DNA from: CBDDEC01 sp965198045
GTDB taxonomy: Bacteria > Chloroflexota > Dehalococcoidia > UBA2979
Assembly: GCA_965198045.1 (NCBI GenBank)
Contig: CBDAOL010000012.1
Span: 682,001 to 746,000 of the forward strand
DNA: 64,000 bases
Direction: 5' to 3'
Position 1 is the first letter of the stretch. The number at the start of each line of letters is the position of its first letter. This document shows positions 52,836-63,223 of the stretch, piece after piece. Under the pieces are notes generated by a model. That model made no database searches, was not told where the DNA came from, and worked only from the letters and a program-made list of their open reading frames with translations. The position numbers and the translations under genes were made by a program.

Positions 52836-53842
52836 TGCGATCGTGGCGCGCCATCATCGCTTCCGCGGCCGGGGCCGTGGCCATCGTGGCGACGATCGTC
52901 GCCATCGTGCTGCTGGCGAGCGACGACGGGGCGGAGACGCCGCCGCCGACGCCTGCGGCCACCTCGACTGAGGTACCGGCGCGGCTCGGCGTAGCGGTCG
53001 ACCTGCGCTCGGCGCCGTCCAGCCGCGTCGCCATCGTCGCGAAGCTCGAGGCAGGGTCCGAGGTGACGGTCACGGGCCGCGACGACTCGGGCGACTGGCT
53101 GTTGATCGAGGTGACGGGCGAGCCGGGGTTGCGCGGTTGGGTCCCGCGGAACGCCGTGATCGGAGCGCCCGACATCGAAGGCCTCGCCGTCCTCGCCTCC
53201 ACGCCCACGGCCACCGCCGTTCCGACGGCGACCCTGGTTCCTGAGCTGCCCGACCTCGTCGTCGCTGCCGCGGAGGCGCGCGAGAACCAGCTCGTCGTGA
53301 CCCTGGCGAACGAGGGCACCGCGGACGTCTCCGGCACGATCCTCATCTCGCTCAACGGAGCGGAACCGACGCCGGTCGACGTCAAGGCGGGCGAACCGCT
53401 GCTCGCGGGGGACGAGCTCGAACTGCGCTACGAGGAGGAATACGTGCAGCGTCGAGGGCGCGTCACCATCGAGGCCTCGATCGATCCGCCGGTCGAGGAG
53501 TTGGACAACGCCAACAATCGGCTCGAGATCGTGATCGAGCCGGACCTCCCGAACGACCTCGGCATCACGAACGCCCTCCTGATCGAGGGACGCGGGCTCG
53601 TCGTCTCCGTGCGCAACAACTCAACGATCCCGATCGTGGGGCTGATCGCGATCGACGTGCGCCAGCGGCCGGAGGTCACGTTGATCGGACGCCGCCGCCT
53701 CGAGGTGGAGCTGCTGCCCGAGGAGATCGTCGAGGTCGAATTCGAGGAGCTCGGGGAGCTCGACTTCACCCGAGCGACGATCCAACTGGCTTCGGACGCG
53801 CTCGACGACGCGCAGTTCGCGAACAACACGTTCCCGCGCTAA
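52835..53842 (+). CDS. exported SH3-like domain protein with CARDB-type domains, second of a pair
   Basis: 335 residues with the same plan as the preceding gene: N-terminal helix (IIASAAGAVAIVATIVAIVL), a Thr/Pro linker, an SH3-like domain (VAVDLRSAPSSRVAIVAKLE, then GDWLLIEVTGEPGLRGWVPR), a second Thr/Pro linker and two CARDB-like beta domains (LPDLVVAAAEARENQLVVTL; NDLGITNALLIEGRGLVVSV). ATG 52835 overlaps the preceding stop (TGATG), so the two are co-translated and probably arose by duplication. Likely displayed on the outer face of the membrane; role unknown. Confidence 0.78.
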   Translation: MRSWRAIIASAAGAVAIVATIVAIVLLASDDGAETPPPTPAATSTEVPARLGVAVDLRSAPSSRVAIVAKLEAGSEVTVTGRDDSGDWLLIEVTGEPGLRGWVPRNAVIGAPDIEGLAVLASTPTATAVPTATLVPELPDLVVAAAEARENQLVVTLANEGTADVSGTILISLNGAEPTPVDVKAGEPLLAGDELELRYEEEYVQRRGRVTIEASIDPPVEELDNANNRLEIVIEPDLPNDLGITNALLIEGRGLVVSVRNNSTIPIVGLIAIDVRQRPEVTLIGRRRLEVELLPEEIVEVEFEELGELDFTRATIQLASDALDDAQFANNTFPR

Positions 53843-53874
53843 GCCCCGCGTAACCAGACGGCCTCGGCGGTGTC

Positions 53875-53880
53875 TATATA
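53875..53880 (+). promoter_or_regulatory. candidate -10 of a leaderless dnaG-rpoD transcript
   Basis: TATATA ends 7 bases before the ATG at 53888, with no Shine-Dalgarno. No clear -35. Confidence 0.4.
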
Positions 53881-53887
53881 AGTGAGC

Positions 53888-55884
53888 ATGACCGCCATTG
53901 ATGATGTGAAAGCGCGACTCGACATCGTCGAGACCGTGCAGAGCTATGTCCCGGAACTCAAGAAGAGCGGGCGCACCTTCAAGGCGCGCTGTCCGTTCCA
54001 TACGGAGCGCACGCCTTCGTTTGTCGTCGACCCGGAGCGTTCGAGCTGGCATTGCTTCGGCGCATGCTCGACGGGTGGCGACGTGATCTCCTTCGTGCAG
54101 CGCGTCGAGGGGCTCGAGTTCCCGGAAGCGTTGCGGCGCTGCGCCGAGCGCGCCGGCGTCGAGTTGCGTCCGCCGAGCCAGCGTGAGCTCGAGGAGCGCG
54201 AGGAGCACGAGCGCTTGCTGCGCGCCAACGAGGCCGCTGCGGTGTTCTTCCAGTCCGCCCTGCGCGAACCCGGGGGCGCTGAGGCGGGTGCGTACGCCGA
54301 GTCGCGCGGTCTCGACGCCGAGGCGCAGGATCGTTGGCAGCTGGGCTACGCGCCGGACGAGTGGGAGGCCCTCTGTGATCACCTGCGCGCCCGTGGGTTC
54401 AGCGAGAACGACATCGTCGAGGCGGGGCTGGCGGTCCGCCGCGAGGGCCGCGACGGGATCTATGACCGCTTCCGCGGCCGGTTGATCTTCCCAACCCGCG
54501 ACCAGCGCCGCCGCCTGATCGGCTTCGGCGCCCGCGCGCTCAAGCCGGACGATGAGCCGAAGTACCTGAACACGCCACAGACGCCGCTCTTCGACAAGAG
54601 TGGGACGTTGTACGGCATCGATCGCGCCTTCGACGCGATTCGGCGCGCCGATCTCGCGGTCATCGTCGAGGGCTACACGGACGTGATCGCTGCACACCAG
54701 GCCGGCCTCGACCACGTCGTCGCCTCGAACGGCACCGCCATCACCGACCGCCAGATGACGCTGATCAAGCGCTACACGCAGAACCTCGTGCTGGCGCTGG
54801 ACGCCGACGCGGCGGGCTCCGAGGCCGCACTGCGCGGCGTCGAGGTGGCGGCGGGCGCTGCCGACACGGAATCCGTGGCGACCGTCGATTGGCGCGGGCT
54901 CGTCTCCTACCAGGACGTGCTGCAGGCCGACATCCGCATCGCCTCGCTGCCGCCGGGCGAGGACCCCGACTCCCTGGTGCGCCACGACCCCGACGCCTTC
55001 CGCGAGCTGATCGACGAGGCGAAGCCGGTCGCAGACCACCTCTTCGACGTCGTCACCGACGCCCTTCGCCCGGAAGACGCCCGCGGGCGCTCGAACGCGC
55101 TCCAGACGCTGGCGCCCACCGTTGCGGCCATGCGCGATCCGGTCGTGCAAGCGCACTACGTGCAGAAGCTCGCCCGTCTCGCCCACGTCGAGGAGCGCAC
55201 GGTGATGCAGCTCCTCGGACGGCAGCCGCGGGATCGCCCAGCGGCGCGTCCACGACCGGTGCCAACGAAGGCGGATCTGCGTGCCGCCACCCGGGCGCCG
55301 CAGATGCCTGCGGACGGTGAGCAGCAGCTGTTGCAGCTCCTCGTCCAGCGGCGCGAAGCACGCGGCCCCGGCGTCGAACTCGACGCAAATCTGTTTGAGG
55401 ATTCGACGAATCGCCACCTGTTTGAGGTTTGGCGATCAGACGTTGATCTCTCCGAACACCTTGTTGACCACGACATCTCGCTCGTGGAACGCCATGAACA
55501 GGTCGCAAGCGTTGCGCTTCCGGACTACGAGCCACGCCACGTGGGCGACATGGTGCAGACCATGGCACAGGCGCTGCGCCACCGTCGCGAGTCATCAAGG
55601 CTGCTCGAGGCATTCCGGGAGCATGTGAGCGACGAAGAGACCTCGGCGGCGGGGGCCGCAGAGGCGATCGTCGAAGCGGGGCGGAGTGAGCCCGGTCCGG
55701 CGGACGAAGAGACAGCACTGAACGAGATCGACGCCCACACGGTCGAGCTCACGGCGCGACAGATCGCGTTGCGAGCCCAGGGCCGAGGGCGAGCCGGGTC
55801 GGACGATGACCCGGCCGAGGAGCAACAGGCGCCGGTGCGTCGACCCGCAGTCGCAGGCGGCGAGCCGAATGTGGAGGGTTCTGG

Positions 55885-55888
<4 letters not shown>
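53888..55888 (+). CDS. dnaG: DNA primase
   Basis: 666 residues. The N-terminal CHC2 zinc domain has CPFHTERTPSF and WHCFGACSTGGD; here the last two Cys are separated by three residues (CFGAC) rather than the usual two. The core has YAPDEWEALCDHL, FPTRDQRRRLIGFGARAL, the Toprim strands VIVEGYTDVIAAHQAG and LALDADAAGSEA, and a C-terminal DnaB-binding helical region. It makes RNA primers at the fork. ATG 53888 is preferred; a GTG at 53882 would add two residues. The stop overlaps rpoD (ATGA), the classic macromolecular-synthesis operon. Confidence 0.97.
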
Positions 55889-57426
<1,538 letters not shown>

Positions 57427-57557
57427 GTCTCACCAGCACGGCGTCACAGCGGTCCGATCTCGCCTCGGCGGGCTCGGGCCGTGGACGCCGCGCGCCCGGG
57501 CGCGCAAGATAGCGGTCGCGCCAGCCGGCGCGGGCCGGGGCCAGCGAGGAGTGCGAG

Positions 57558-57791
57558 ATGCCGATCTACGAGTACCGCTGCAAGAAGTGTGAACAGCGCT
57601 TCGAGCTGGTGCGTCGCCTTGCTGACCGGGACAAGCGACCCAAGTGCGGCAACTGCGGCTCACGCGCCACCAGGCGCATCCTGTTGCAGCCGTTCGCGAC
57701 TGTCTCGAACGCCTCCACCGATATCGGCATGGGCGAAGGCGATCCCGAGGACTTCGACATGGGCGGCCTGCCGGACGACTTCGACTTCTAG
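57558..57791 (+). CDS. FmdB-type zinc-ribbon protein
   Basis: 77 residues: PIYEYRCKKCEQRFELVRR and CGNCGSRATRRIL form a four-Cys zinc ribbon, the FmdB/CxxC regulatory-protein family. The acidic tail (GEGDPEDFDMGGLPDDFDF) is typical. Roles range from formamidase regulation to unknown. ATG 57558 with GAGGAG upstream. Confidence 0.9.
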   Translation: MPIYEYRCKKCEQRFELVRRLADRDKRPKCGNCGSRATRRILLQPFATVSNASTDIGMGEGDPEDFDMGGLPDDFDF

Positions 57792-57819
57792 GCGTCACCT
57801 ACCGAGATCGCAACGCGTG

Positions 57820-58542
57820 CTACCCGAGCACACCTCGCACGGGTGGCGGTCCGCCACGTTCGTCACGCCAGCGCACGTAGGCCCAGCCGACGCCGAGGAT
57901 GGCGAGCCCCTGCACGATCGTGGCGACACCGACGGCGAGCGTGACGTCGAACCAGAACCCCTGCGGGAACATCTGGATCAGGTGGTCGCGGGCCGGGCTC
58001 AGCTTCCACAGGTCGTTTGAGAACGAGAGCAGATGGAACTGGGTGAACAGGCGGTCGAAGCCCACGAGGACCCCGATCGCGGCGCCCGCCAGCAACGCGA
58101 CCGTCGCGCCGCCGGCGATCATCGCCTGCTGCGCCAGGCGCCGCAGCGGGCGCTCGCCGCTCCAGAGGAACACCGCCGCGACGTAGCCGACGATGTAGAC
58201 AAACGCGATCTCATGCAGGCGGAACGTCGCGCGGATCAGGTCGCGGACGTCGCGCATGTGGAGCACTTCGCGCTGGTTGAACAGCGGAACGATCTCCCTC
58301 TCGTCGGCGACGCGGATGTCGAGTGCGTCGGCATCGTCGGAGCGGAAGTAGCTGATGATCTCGCTGGCCGCGCGGTCGAGTTCGGAGCGCTCGATCCCGG
58401 TCACGACGTCGGCGTCGTACTGGCTGAACGAGTATTCGTAGACGCGCTGCTCCGTGGCCGCGACCCGCACGTTCGAGAGCACGAGGAAGATCGGGATGGC
58501 CGCGATGAAGATGAGGGCGGTGGCCGGTCGGAGGAGACTCAC
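57820..58542 (-). CDS. DUF1461/TIGR01906-type integral membrane protein
   Basis: 240 residues with four or five predicted membrane helices (ALIFIAAIPIFLVLSNVRVA; EIAFVYIVGYVAAVFLW; AMIAGGATVALLAGAAIGVLVG; TLAVGVATIVQGLAILGVG) and a loop with FNQREVLHMRDVRDLI, the hallmark of this family (HMxDV). In lactobacilli such proteins are co-transcribed with other genes, but no activity is firmly known. GTG 58542 lies 6 bases after TATAAT on the minus strand, implying a leaderless mRNA that shares its promoter with mazG. Confidence 0.88.
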   Translation of the reverse strand: MSLLRPATALIFIAAIPIFLVLSNVRVAATEQRVYEYSFSQYDADVVTGIERSELDRAASEIISYFRSDDADALDIRVADEREIVPLFNQREVLHMRDVRDLIRATFRLHEIAFVYIVGYVAAVFLWSGERPLRRLAQQAMIAGGATVALLAGAAIGVLVGFDRLFTQFHLLSFSNDLWKLSPARDHLIQMFPQGFWFDVTLAVGVATIVQGLAILGVGWAYVRWRDERGGPPPVRGVLG

Positions 58543-58548
58543 CGGCTG

Positions 58549-58556
58549 ATTATACT
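58549..58556. promoter_or_regulatory. overlapping divergent -10 boxes for two leaderless genes
   Basis: ATTATACT gives TATACT on the plus strand (58551-58556) and TATAAT on the minus strand (58554-58549). Each hexamer is followed by exactly 6 bases and a GTG start (58563 plus, 58542 minus). The element lies within a perfect outer inverted repeat CACCGG/CCGGTG (58540-58545 and 58560-58565). Confidence 0.6.
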
Positions 58557-58562
58557 CGTCCG

Positions 58563-59478
58563 GTGACCGCCACCTCTGTGAGCCTCGACGCCTTGTTCGC
58601 GCTGCTGGAGCTGCCCCCGAGGGCGCTCCAGGCGTTCGACCCCGAGCGCCCGCAGTTCAGCGCCGCCCGTCCACTGTTGGTGTTGCCCGACGAGTTCGAC
58701 TGGGCTCGCGAGGTGCTGGCGACCCGACTGCCCTCCGACCACGCCGCCCGCGCCGTGGTCGGCGAAGAGGTGGTCACGACCACCGTCGACGCCCTACCTG
58801 ACGACGTCTCCGCCTGGCTGGTCGAACCGGCGCCGCCCGAATCCGATCTCGCCTCGATCGAGGGCCTGCGAGGCGTCATGGAGCGGCTCTTCGGGCCGGA
58901 CGGCTGTCCCTGGGACCGGGAGCAGACGCACGAATCACTCAGCAAGTATTTCCTCGAGGAGGCCTACGAGGCCGTCGATGCGATCGACCGCGGGGACCTC
59001 GACGGGCTGCGCGAAGAGCTGGGCGATGTGCTGGCGCACATCTTCATGCAGACCGCCCTGGCGCAGCAGTCCGGCGCGTTCACCGCAGAGGATGTCGCGG
59101 ACGCCGCCGCGCGCAAAATGGTGCGGCGTCATCCATGCCAGCAACGGCGAGGTGACAGCCGACGATGTCTACAGCTCGGTCCCTCTCGCCACGCCCGCCC
59201 TCACGCGCGCACAGGACCTGCTCGGGCGCGCGCAACGCGCGGGCGATGCGGCCACGATCGAGCCCCGCGAGGCGCGTTCGGAGGTAGCGGCCGCGGTCGG
59301 CGCGCTCTCCTCGACGCCGCCCGCGGAAAAGCTGGGTGCGCTGCTGTGGAGCGTCATGGCACTAGCACGAGCGTCAGCTGTGGATGCGGAGGAGGCGTTG
59401 CGCCTGGCCTCGACGGCCTTTGTCGCCGAGCGGAGAGCGGCCCAGGCATCGCGCGACCCCTCGCCCGGGTCACAGTAG
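58563..59478 (+). CDS. mazG: MazG-like nucleotide pyrophosphohydrolase with vestigial methylase domain, frameshifted
   Basis: The first frame runs about 190 residues: 90 residues resembling the tail of a tetrapyrrole-methylase domain (as in YabN-type fusions), then a MazG domain with LFGPDGCPWDREQTHESL, FLEEAYEAVDAID and REELGDVLAHIFMQ, including the metal-binding Glu/Asp. Near 59130 the frame breaks at the conserved RRHPHVF motif, apparently by loss of about 8 bases. The rest continues in another frame as ASNGEVTADDVYSS, VPLATPALTRAQDLLGRAQRAG and EKLGALLWSVMALARAS to 59478. About 20 residues between those C-terminal blocks are also missing. The first MazG domain may still be active; the C-terminal half probably is not. 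Confidence 0.72.
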
Positions 59479-59492
59479 AAAATCAAGCGCCA

Positions 59493-59501
59493 TGCTAGAA
59501 T
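59493..59501 (+). promoter_or_regulatory. extended -10 promoter of the thioredoxin-fold gene
   Basis: TGC TAGAAT, identical to the extended -10 of infC. Predicted start near 59508; the gene begins at 59584. Confidence 0.5.
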
Positions 59502-59583
59502 CGCGCACACGGCGCGATCCTTCGTGGAAGCGCCACCGGACGCGGATCTTCGCCCGTTCGCGCGGGCTCGAATTGGAGCAGTA

Positions 59584-60201
59584 ATGACCGCAACCTCAAC
59601 GATCACCCGCAAGAGCGCAGCGATGGCGGACTCGGTCGTCACGCCCGAGCGCTTCGAGGCGGGCACGGACACGTTCACCGGCTGGATGGACACCATCGAG
59701 CTGAACAAGGAGCGCTTCCAGCGCCACTACGACGAGTTCCAGCTCGCGGACGCCGATGTCGCCCGCTTTAAGGAGCTGATCGCTGCGCACGGGCTGCGCG
59801 CGCTCTGCCTCGGCGAAGACTGGTGCCCGGATGTCTGGCGCGGCGTCCCGGTGCTCGCGAAGGTTTCCGAGGCGACCGGCTTGCCGGTCAGCTTCCTCGC
59901 CCGTGACGAGAACAAGGACATCATGGCCGAGTTCCTGAAGAACGGGGAGTTCGAGTCGATCCCGACGATCGTCTTCTATGACAGCGAGTGGAACTACCTC
60001 GGTCACTGGATCGAGCGTGCCGACTCCGCCAACGAGGAGATGGGCGGCCTGCGCGGGTTGCTCGCGGGCAAAGAGCGCGGTACGCCCGAGTTCGACAAGG
60101 CTCGCGAGCAGTACCTGGACAAGACGTGGGAGCTCGCAGAGGGCTGGCGGCAGGCCCAGGTCAGCGAAATGATCGCGCTGATCGAGGAGGCCGTCGCCTA
60201 G
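59584..60201 (+). CDS. thioredoxin-fold protein (Thioredoxin_9 type)
   Basis: 205 residues. The active-site region reads LCLGEDWCPDVWRGVPVLAK, that is WCPD with a single Cys instead of WCxxC, then RDENKDIMAEF and the cis-Pro segment SIPTIVFYD. The C-terminal helix region is rich in charged residues. Proteins of this type are common in Bacilli and Chloroflexota; a dithiol oxidoreductase role is unlikely with one Cys, so a monothiol or binding role is possible. ATG 59584 with GGAG 8 bases upstream. Confidence 0.85.
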   Translation: MTATSTITRKSAAMADSVVTPERFEAGTDTFTGWMDTIELNKERFQRHYDEFQLADADVARFKELIAAHGLRALCLGEDWCPDVWRGVPVLAKVSEATGLPVSFLARDENKDIMAEFLKNGEFESIPTIVFYDSEWNYLGHWIERADSANEEMGGLRGLLAGKERGTPEFDKAREQYLDKTWELAEGWRQAQVSEMIALIEEAVA

Positions 60202-60232
60202 CAACGCCGCTCCTTCAGAGCACCGAGATCAG

Positions 60233-60262
60233 AACGGCCGCCCATCGGGCGGCCGTTTCTCG
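60233..60262. terminator. strong bidirectional terminator
   Basis: A perfect 11-bp stem AACGGCCGCCC (60233-60243) / GGGCGGCCGTT (60247-60257) with loop ATC, then TCTCG on the plus strand and CTGATCT on the minus. Lies between the convergent thioredoxin-fold and zinc-ribbon genes. Confidence 0.75.
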
Positions 60263-60278
60263 TCCTGGCGCGTTCGTT

Positions 60279-60854
60279 CTACCCGGTGCGCGCCTGTGCT
60301 CGCTCGGTCGCGGACGGCTCCTCGCGCAGCGAGACCTCGGGCGGCGGATCGAGTTCGAGCGGAGGCTCGAGCGCGGCTGCGGCCGCCCTCGGCGCCGGCG
60401 CCGGCTGGCTCCGAGGCGTCGCGCAGTACGGGCAGTGTTGCCACGAGAACTGGAGGAGCTGCGAGCAGTTGGAACAGGGCTCCCGTAGCGGCGTCGCGCA
60501 GTGAGCGCAAACCATGAACTCGTCCTGCACCGGCCGCCGGCAGTTCGGGCAGGCGCTCACAGCATGCAGCTCCGACAGGATCGCTTCCTGTTCGAGCTGC
60601 CGGTCATAGGCCTCGACGAGGGTGTCGCCGGGTCGAAGTACGAAGTAAACAGGGAGGCCGATGAACGGGAACGCGAGCGCGATCACGACGGCGGTGACAT
60701 GCGAGATGGGGTCGCGTGTGCGCGAGCGGATGTCGCGGTAGACCCAGAGCACCGAGGCCAGCCAGATGACGACGAGGTAGCCGCCGACGATGGCGCCGCC
60801 CATGCGAGCCGTGGCCTGCCAATCGCCGCCCGGCCAGCTGATCAGGACGTCCAC
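60279..60854 (-). CDS. membrane protein with C-terminal double zinc ribbon
   Basis: 191 residues. Two membrane helices (GAIVGGYLVVIWLASVLWVY; HVTAVVIALAFPFIGLPVYF) are joined by a short loop. A cytosolic C-terminus follows with two zinc ribbons (CPNC...CAHC and CSNC...CPYC, about 117-165), then an Ala/Pro/Glu-rich tail. The topology resembles phospholipase D-nuclease-like N-domain proteins (PLDc_N) with added ribbons. Function unknown. GTG 60854 with AAAGGG upstream. Diverges from pcrA across 167 bases. Confidence 0.8.
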   Translation of the reverse strand: MDVLISWPGGDWQATARMGGAIVGGYLVVIWLASVLWVYRDIRSRTRDPISHVTAVVIALAFPFIGLPVYFVLRPGDTLVEAYDRQLEQEAILSELHAVSACPNCRRPVQDEFMVCAHCATPLREPCSNCSQLLQFSWQHCPYCATPRSQPAPAPRAAAAALEPPLELDPPPEVSLREEPSATERAQARTG

Positions 60855-61009
60855 GCGTGCCCTTTCACCCGTTCCCGCCGCTCTCAGGCTACCACGGCCC
60901 AGAGCGACGATCGTCGGCGTATCGCCAGCCGATAGCGAGCTGTCAGCGCCTGTGGATGACCCGTGGAGCAGCGCTGGGATGCGGGCCGTACTGCAGGCCC
61001 GCGCGAACC

Positions 61010-61015
61010 TACAAT
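61010..61015 (+). promoter_or_regulatory. candidate -10 of a leaderless pcrA/uvrD transcript
   Basis: TACAAT ends 6 bases before ATG 61022. AAGG overlaps that short gap but is too close to the ATG to act as a ribosome site. No clear -35. Confidence 0.4.
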
Positions 61016-61021
61016 CAAGGT

Positions 61022-63223
61022 ATGACCACCGCTCACGACGTGCTGAACGAGGCCCAACTGCGCGCTGTGCAGCATCCCGGCGGGCCGCTGATGATCCTCG
61101 CGGGCCCGGGTTCGGGTAAGACGCGTGTGATCGCCCACCGCATCGCTCACCTCGTCGAGGACCGCGGTGTCGAGCCCTGGCGCATCCTCGCCGTGACGTT
61201 CACGAACAAGGCGGCCCGTGAGATGCGCGACCGCGTCGAGGGCTTGCTGGACGAGCGTGCCTTCGAGCTCTCGATGGGCACCTTCCATGCGACCTGCGCC
61301 CGCATCCTGCGTCGCGACGGGCCGAACATCGAGCTGCCGTCGGACTTCGCGATCTACGACACGGACGACCAGATGTCCCTCGTCAAGCAGATCATGGCCG
61401 CGGAGCACATCGACCCGCGTCGCTTCACGCCTCGGTCGGTGCTCTCTGCGATCTCGAGCGCCAAGAGCGAACGGCTCGACGCCGAAACCTACCAGCAGCA
61501 GATCCCCGACTACTTCGCTGAGATCGTGTCGCGCGTTTACCTGCGCTACGAGGCGGCACTGGTCGCCAACGGCGCGGTCGACTTCGACGACCTGCTCGGC
61601 CACACGCTGCGTCTGCTCGAGGAACACGAGGAGGTGCGCAACCGCTACGCGGGGCGCTACCAGCATGTGCTGATCGACGAGTTCCAGGACACGAGCCTCG
61701 TGCAGTACGAACTGGCGCGGCGATTGTCGTCGATCCACCACAACATCACCGTCGTCGGCGACCCCGACCAGTCGATCTACTCGTGGCGCGCCGCCGATGT
61801 ACGCAATCTCATGCACTTCGATCGCGACTTCCCCGGCGCCACGACGGTGTTGCTCGAACAGAACTACCGCTCCACCGGACACGTGCTGCGGGCCGCCCAC
61901 GCGGTGATCGCGCGCGCCGAGGGCCGGCCCGAAAAGGAGCTATGGACCTCGAACCCCGACGGCGAACAGGTCGTCGAGTACGACGCTCCCTTCGGAGAGG
62001 ACGAAGGGCAGTTCATCGCCTCGGAGATTCGCCGACTCGAGCGCGTCGAGGACCGCACACCGGGCGATTTCGCGGTGATGTATCGGACGAACGCCCAGTC
62101 GCGAGCGGTCGAGGAGGCGTTCATCCAGCAAGCGGTCCGCTATCGCATCGTCGGCGGCACGCGCTTCTACGACCGCCGCGAGGTGCGTGATCTCATCGCC
62201 TACCTGAGGGTGATCCACAACGAGCAGGACTCGATCGCGTTCGACCGCATCGTCAACGTCCCGACGCGCGGTCTCGGCGCGAAGACCGTCGGCGACGTGC
62301 TCGCGGCCGCGACGGACCTCGGCCTCTCGCCCATCGCCATTGCCGTTCGCGGCGCGCGGGGCGACGACGCACCGGGCATCCCCTCGTTCCGCGGCGACAT
62401 TCGCAATGCGCTCGAGCGGTTCGTGGAGCTGCACGAACGCCTCACGACGTATCGCGACACGGCGACCGTGGCCGAGTTGATCGACCGCATCATCACGGAG
62501 ACGCACTACAAGGACTATCTCGATAAGAACGACCCCGACCACGCGGAGGTGCGCTGGGAGAACGTCCAGGAGTTGCGTTCCGTCGCGGCCGAGTGGCAGT
62601 CACTCGACGGCGACACCACGCTCGCCGAGTTCCTCGAAGAGGTCGCGCTCGTTTCCGACATCGACGACCCCTCGTCCGATGCGCCGGACGCCGTCACGTT
62701 GATCACGTTGCACGCCGCGAAGGGGCTCGAGTACCCGGTCGTGTTCCTCGCCGGGATGGAGGAGGGGCTGCTACCCCATTTCCGCGCCATCGACGAGCCG
62801 ACGCAGATGGAGGAGGAGCGCCGCGTCTGCTACGTCGGCATGACGAGGGCGCGCGAGCGGCTCTACCTGACGCGAGCGCGGCGACGGTTCCAGTACGGCA
62901 GCGTGCGCGCCAACCCGGCCTCACGCTTCCTCGCCGACATTCCCGAGGAGGAGGTCACGCACCCGGCTGGCAGCGCCGGTCGCGGCGACACGCTGAGCCC
63001 TCGGGGGCTGCGTGCGGCCGCGGCGGCCCGCCAGGAGGCAGCGGACTCCGAAACGCCGGTGTTCCAGCCCGGCGACCGTGTGCGGCACCAGACGTTCGGC
63101 GCCGGGGTCGTGGTGTCGTGCGAGATCGTGCCCGGCGACCAGCAGGTCGTCGTGGCGTTCGAGGGTCAGGGCGTGAAGAAGCTGTTGCTCTCGTTCGCGC
63201 CACTGAGCAAGGTCAAGGCCTAG
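61022..63223 (+). CDS. pcrA: ATP-dependent DNA helicase, PcrA/UvrD family
   Basis: 733 residues with the SF1A motifs in order: Q motif (LNEAQLRAVQHPGGP), Walker A AGPGSGKTRV, Ia FTNKAARE, II LIDEFQDTS, III GDPDQSIYSWR, IV EQNYRST, V TLHAAKGLEYPVVFL and VI VCYVGMTRARERLYL. The C-terminal 50 residues (FQPGDRVRHQTFGAGVVV) match the Tudor-like tail of PcrA that contacts RNA polymerase. It unwinds DNA 3' to 5' in repair and replication. ATG 61022 is chosen; the frame is open to 60857. Its stop shares bases with the convergent protease stop. Confidence 0.96.
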   Translation: MTTAHDVLNEAQLRAVQHPGGPLMILAGPGSGKTRVIAHRIAHLVEDRGVEPWRILAVTFTNKAAREMRDRVEGLLDERAFELSMGTFHATCARILRRDGPNIELPSDFAIYDTDDQMSLVKQIMAAEHIDPRRFTPRSVLSAISSAKSERLDAETYQQQIPDYFAEIVSRVYLRYEAALVANGAVDFDDLLGHTLRLLEEHEEVRNRYAGRYQHVLIDEFQDTSLVQYELARRLSSIHHNITVVGDPDQSIYSWRAADVRNLMHFDRDFPGATTVLLEQNYRSTGHVLRAAHAVIARAEGRPEKELWTSNPDGEQVVEYDAPFGEDEGQFIASEIRRLERVEDRTPGDFAVMYRTNAQSRAVEEAFIQQAVRYRIVGGTRFYDRREVRDLIAYLRVIHNEQDSIAFDRIVNVPTRGLGAKTVGDVLAAATDLGLSPIAIAVRGARGDDAPGIPSFRGDIRNALERFVELHERLTTYRDTATVAELIDRIITETHYKDYLDKNDPDHAEVRWENVQELRSVAAEWQSLDGDTTLAEFLEEVALVSDIDDPSSDAPDAVTLITLHAAKGLEYPVVFLAGMEEGLLPHFRAIDEPTQMEEERRVCYVGMTRARERLYLTRARRRFQYGSVRANPASRFLADIPEEEVTHPAGSAGRGDTLSPRGLRAAAAARQEAADSETPVFQPGDRVRHQTFGAGVVVSCEIVPGDQQVVVAFEGQGVKKLLLSFAPLSKVKA

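Noticed and set aside
53621..55417. 598-residue open frame antisense to dnaG
   Set aside because: It is a GC-rich shadow of dnaG: rich in Arg, Ala, His and Val, with no recognisable motif, and it spans intact primase domains on the other strand.
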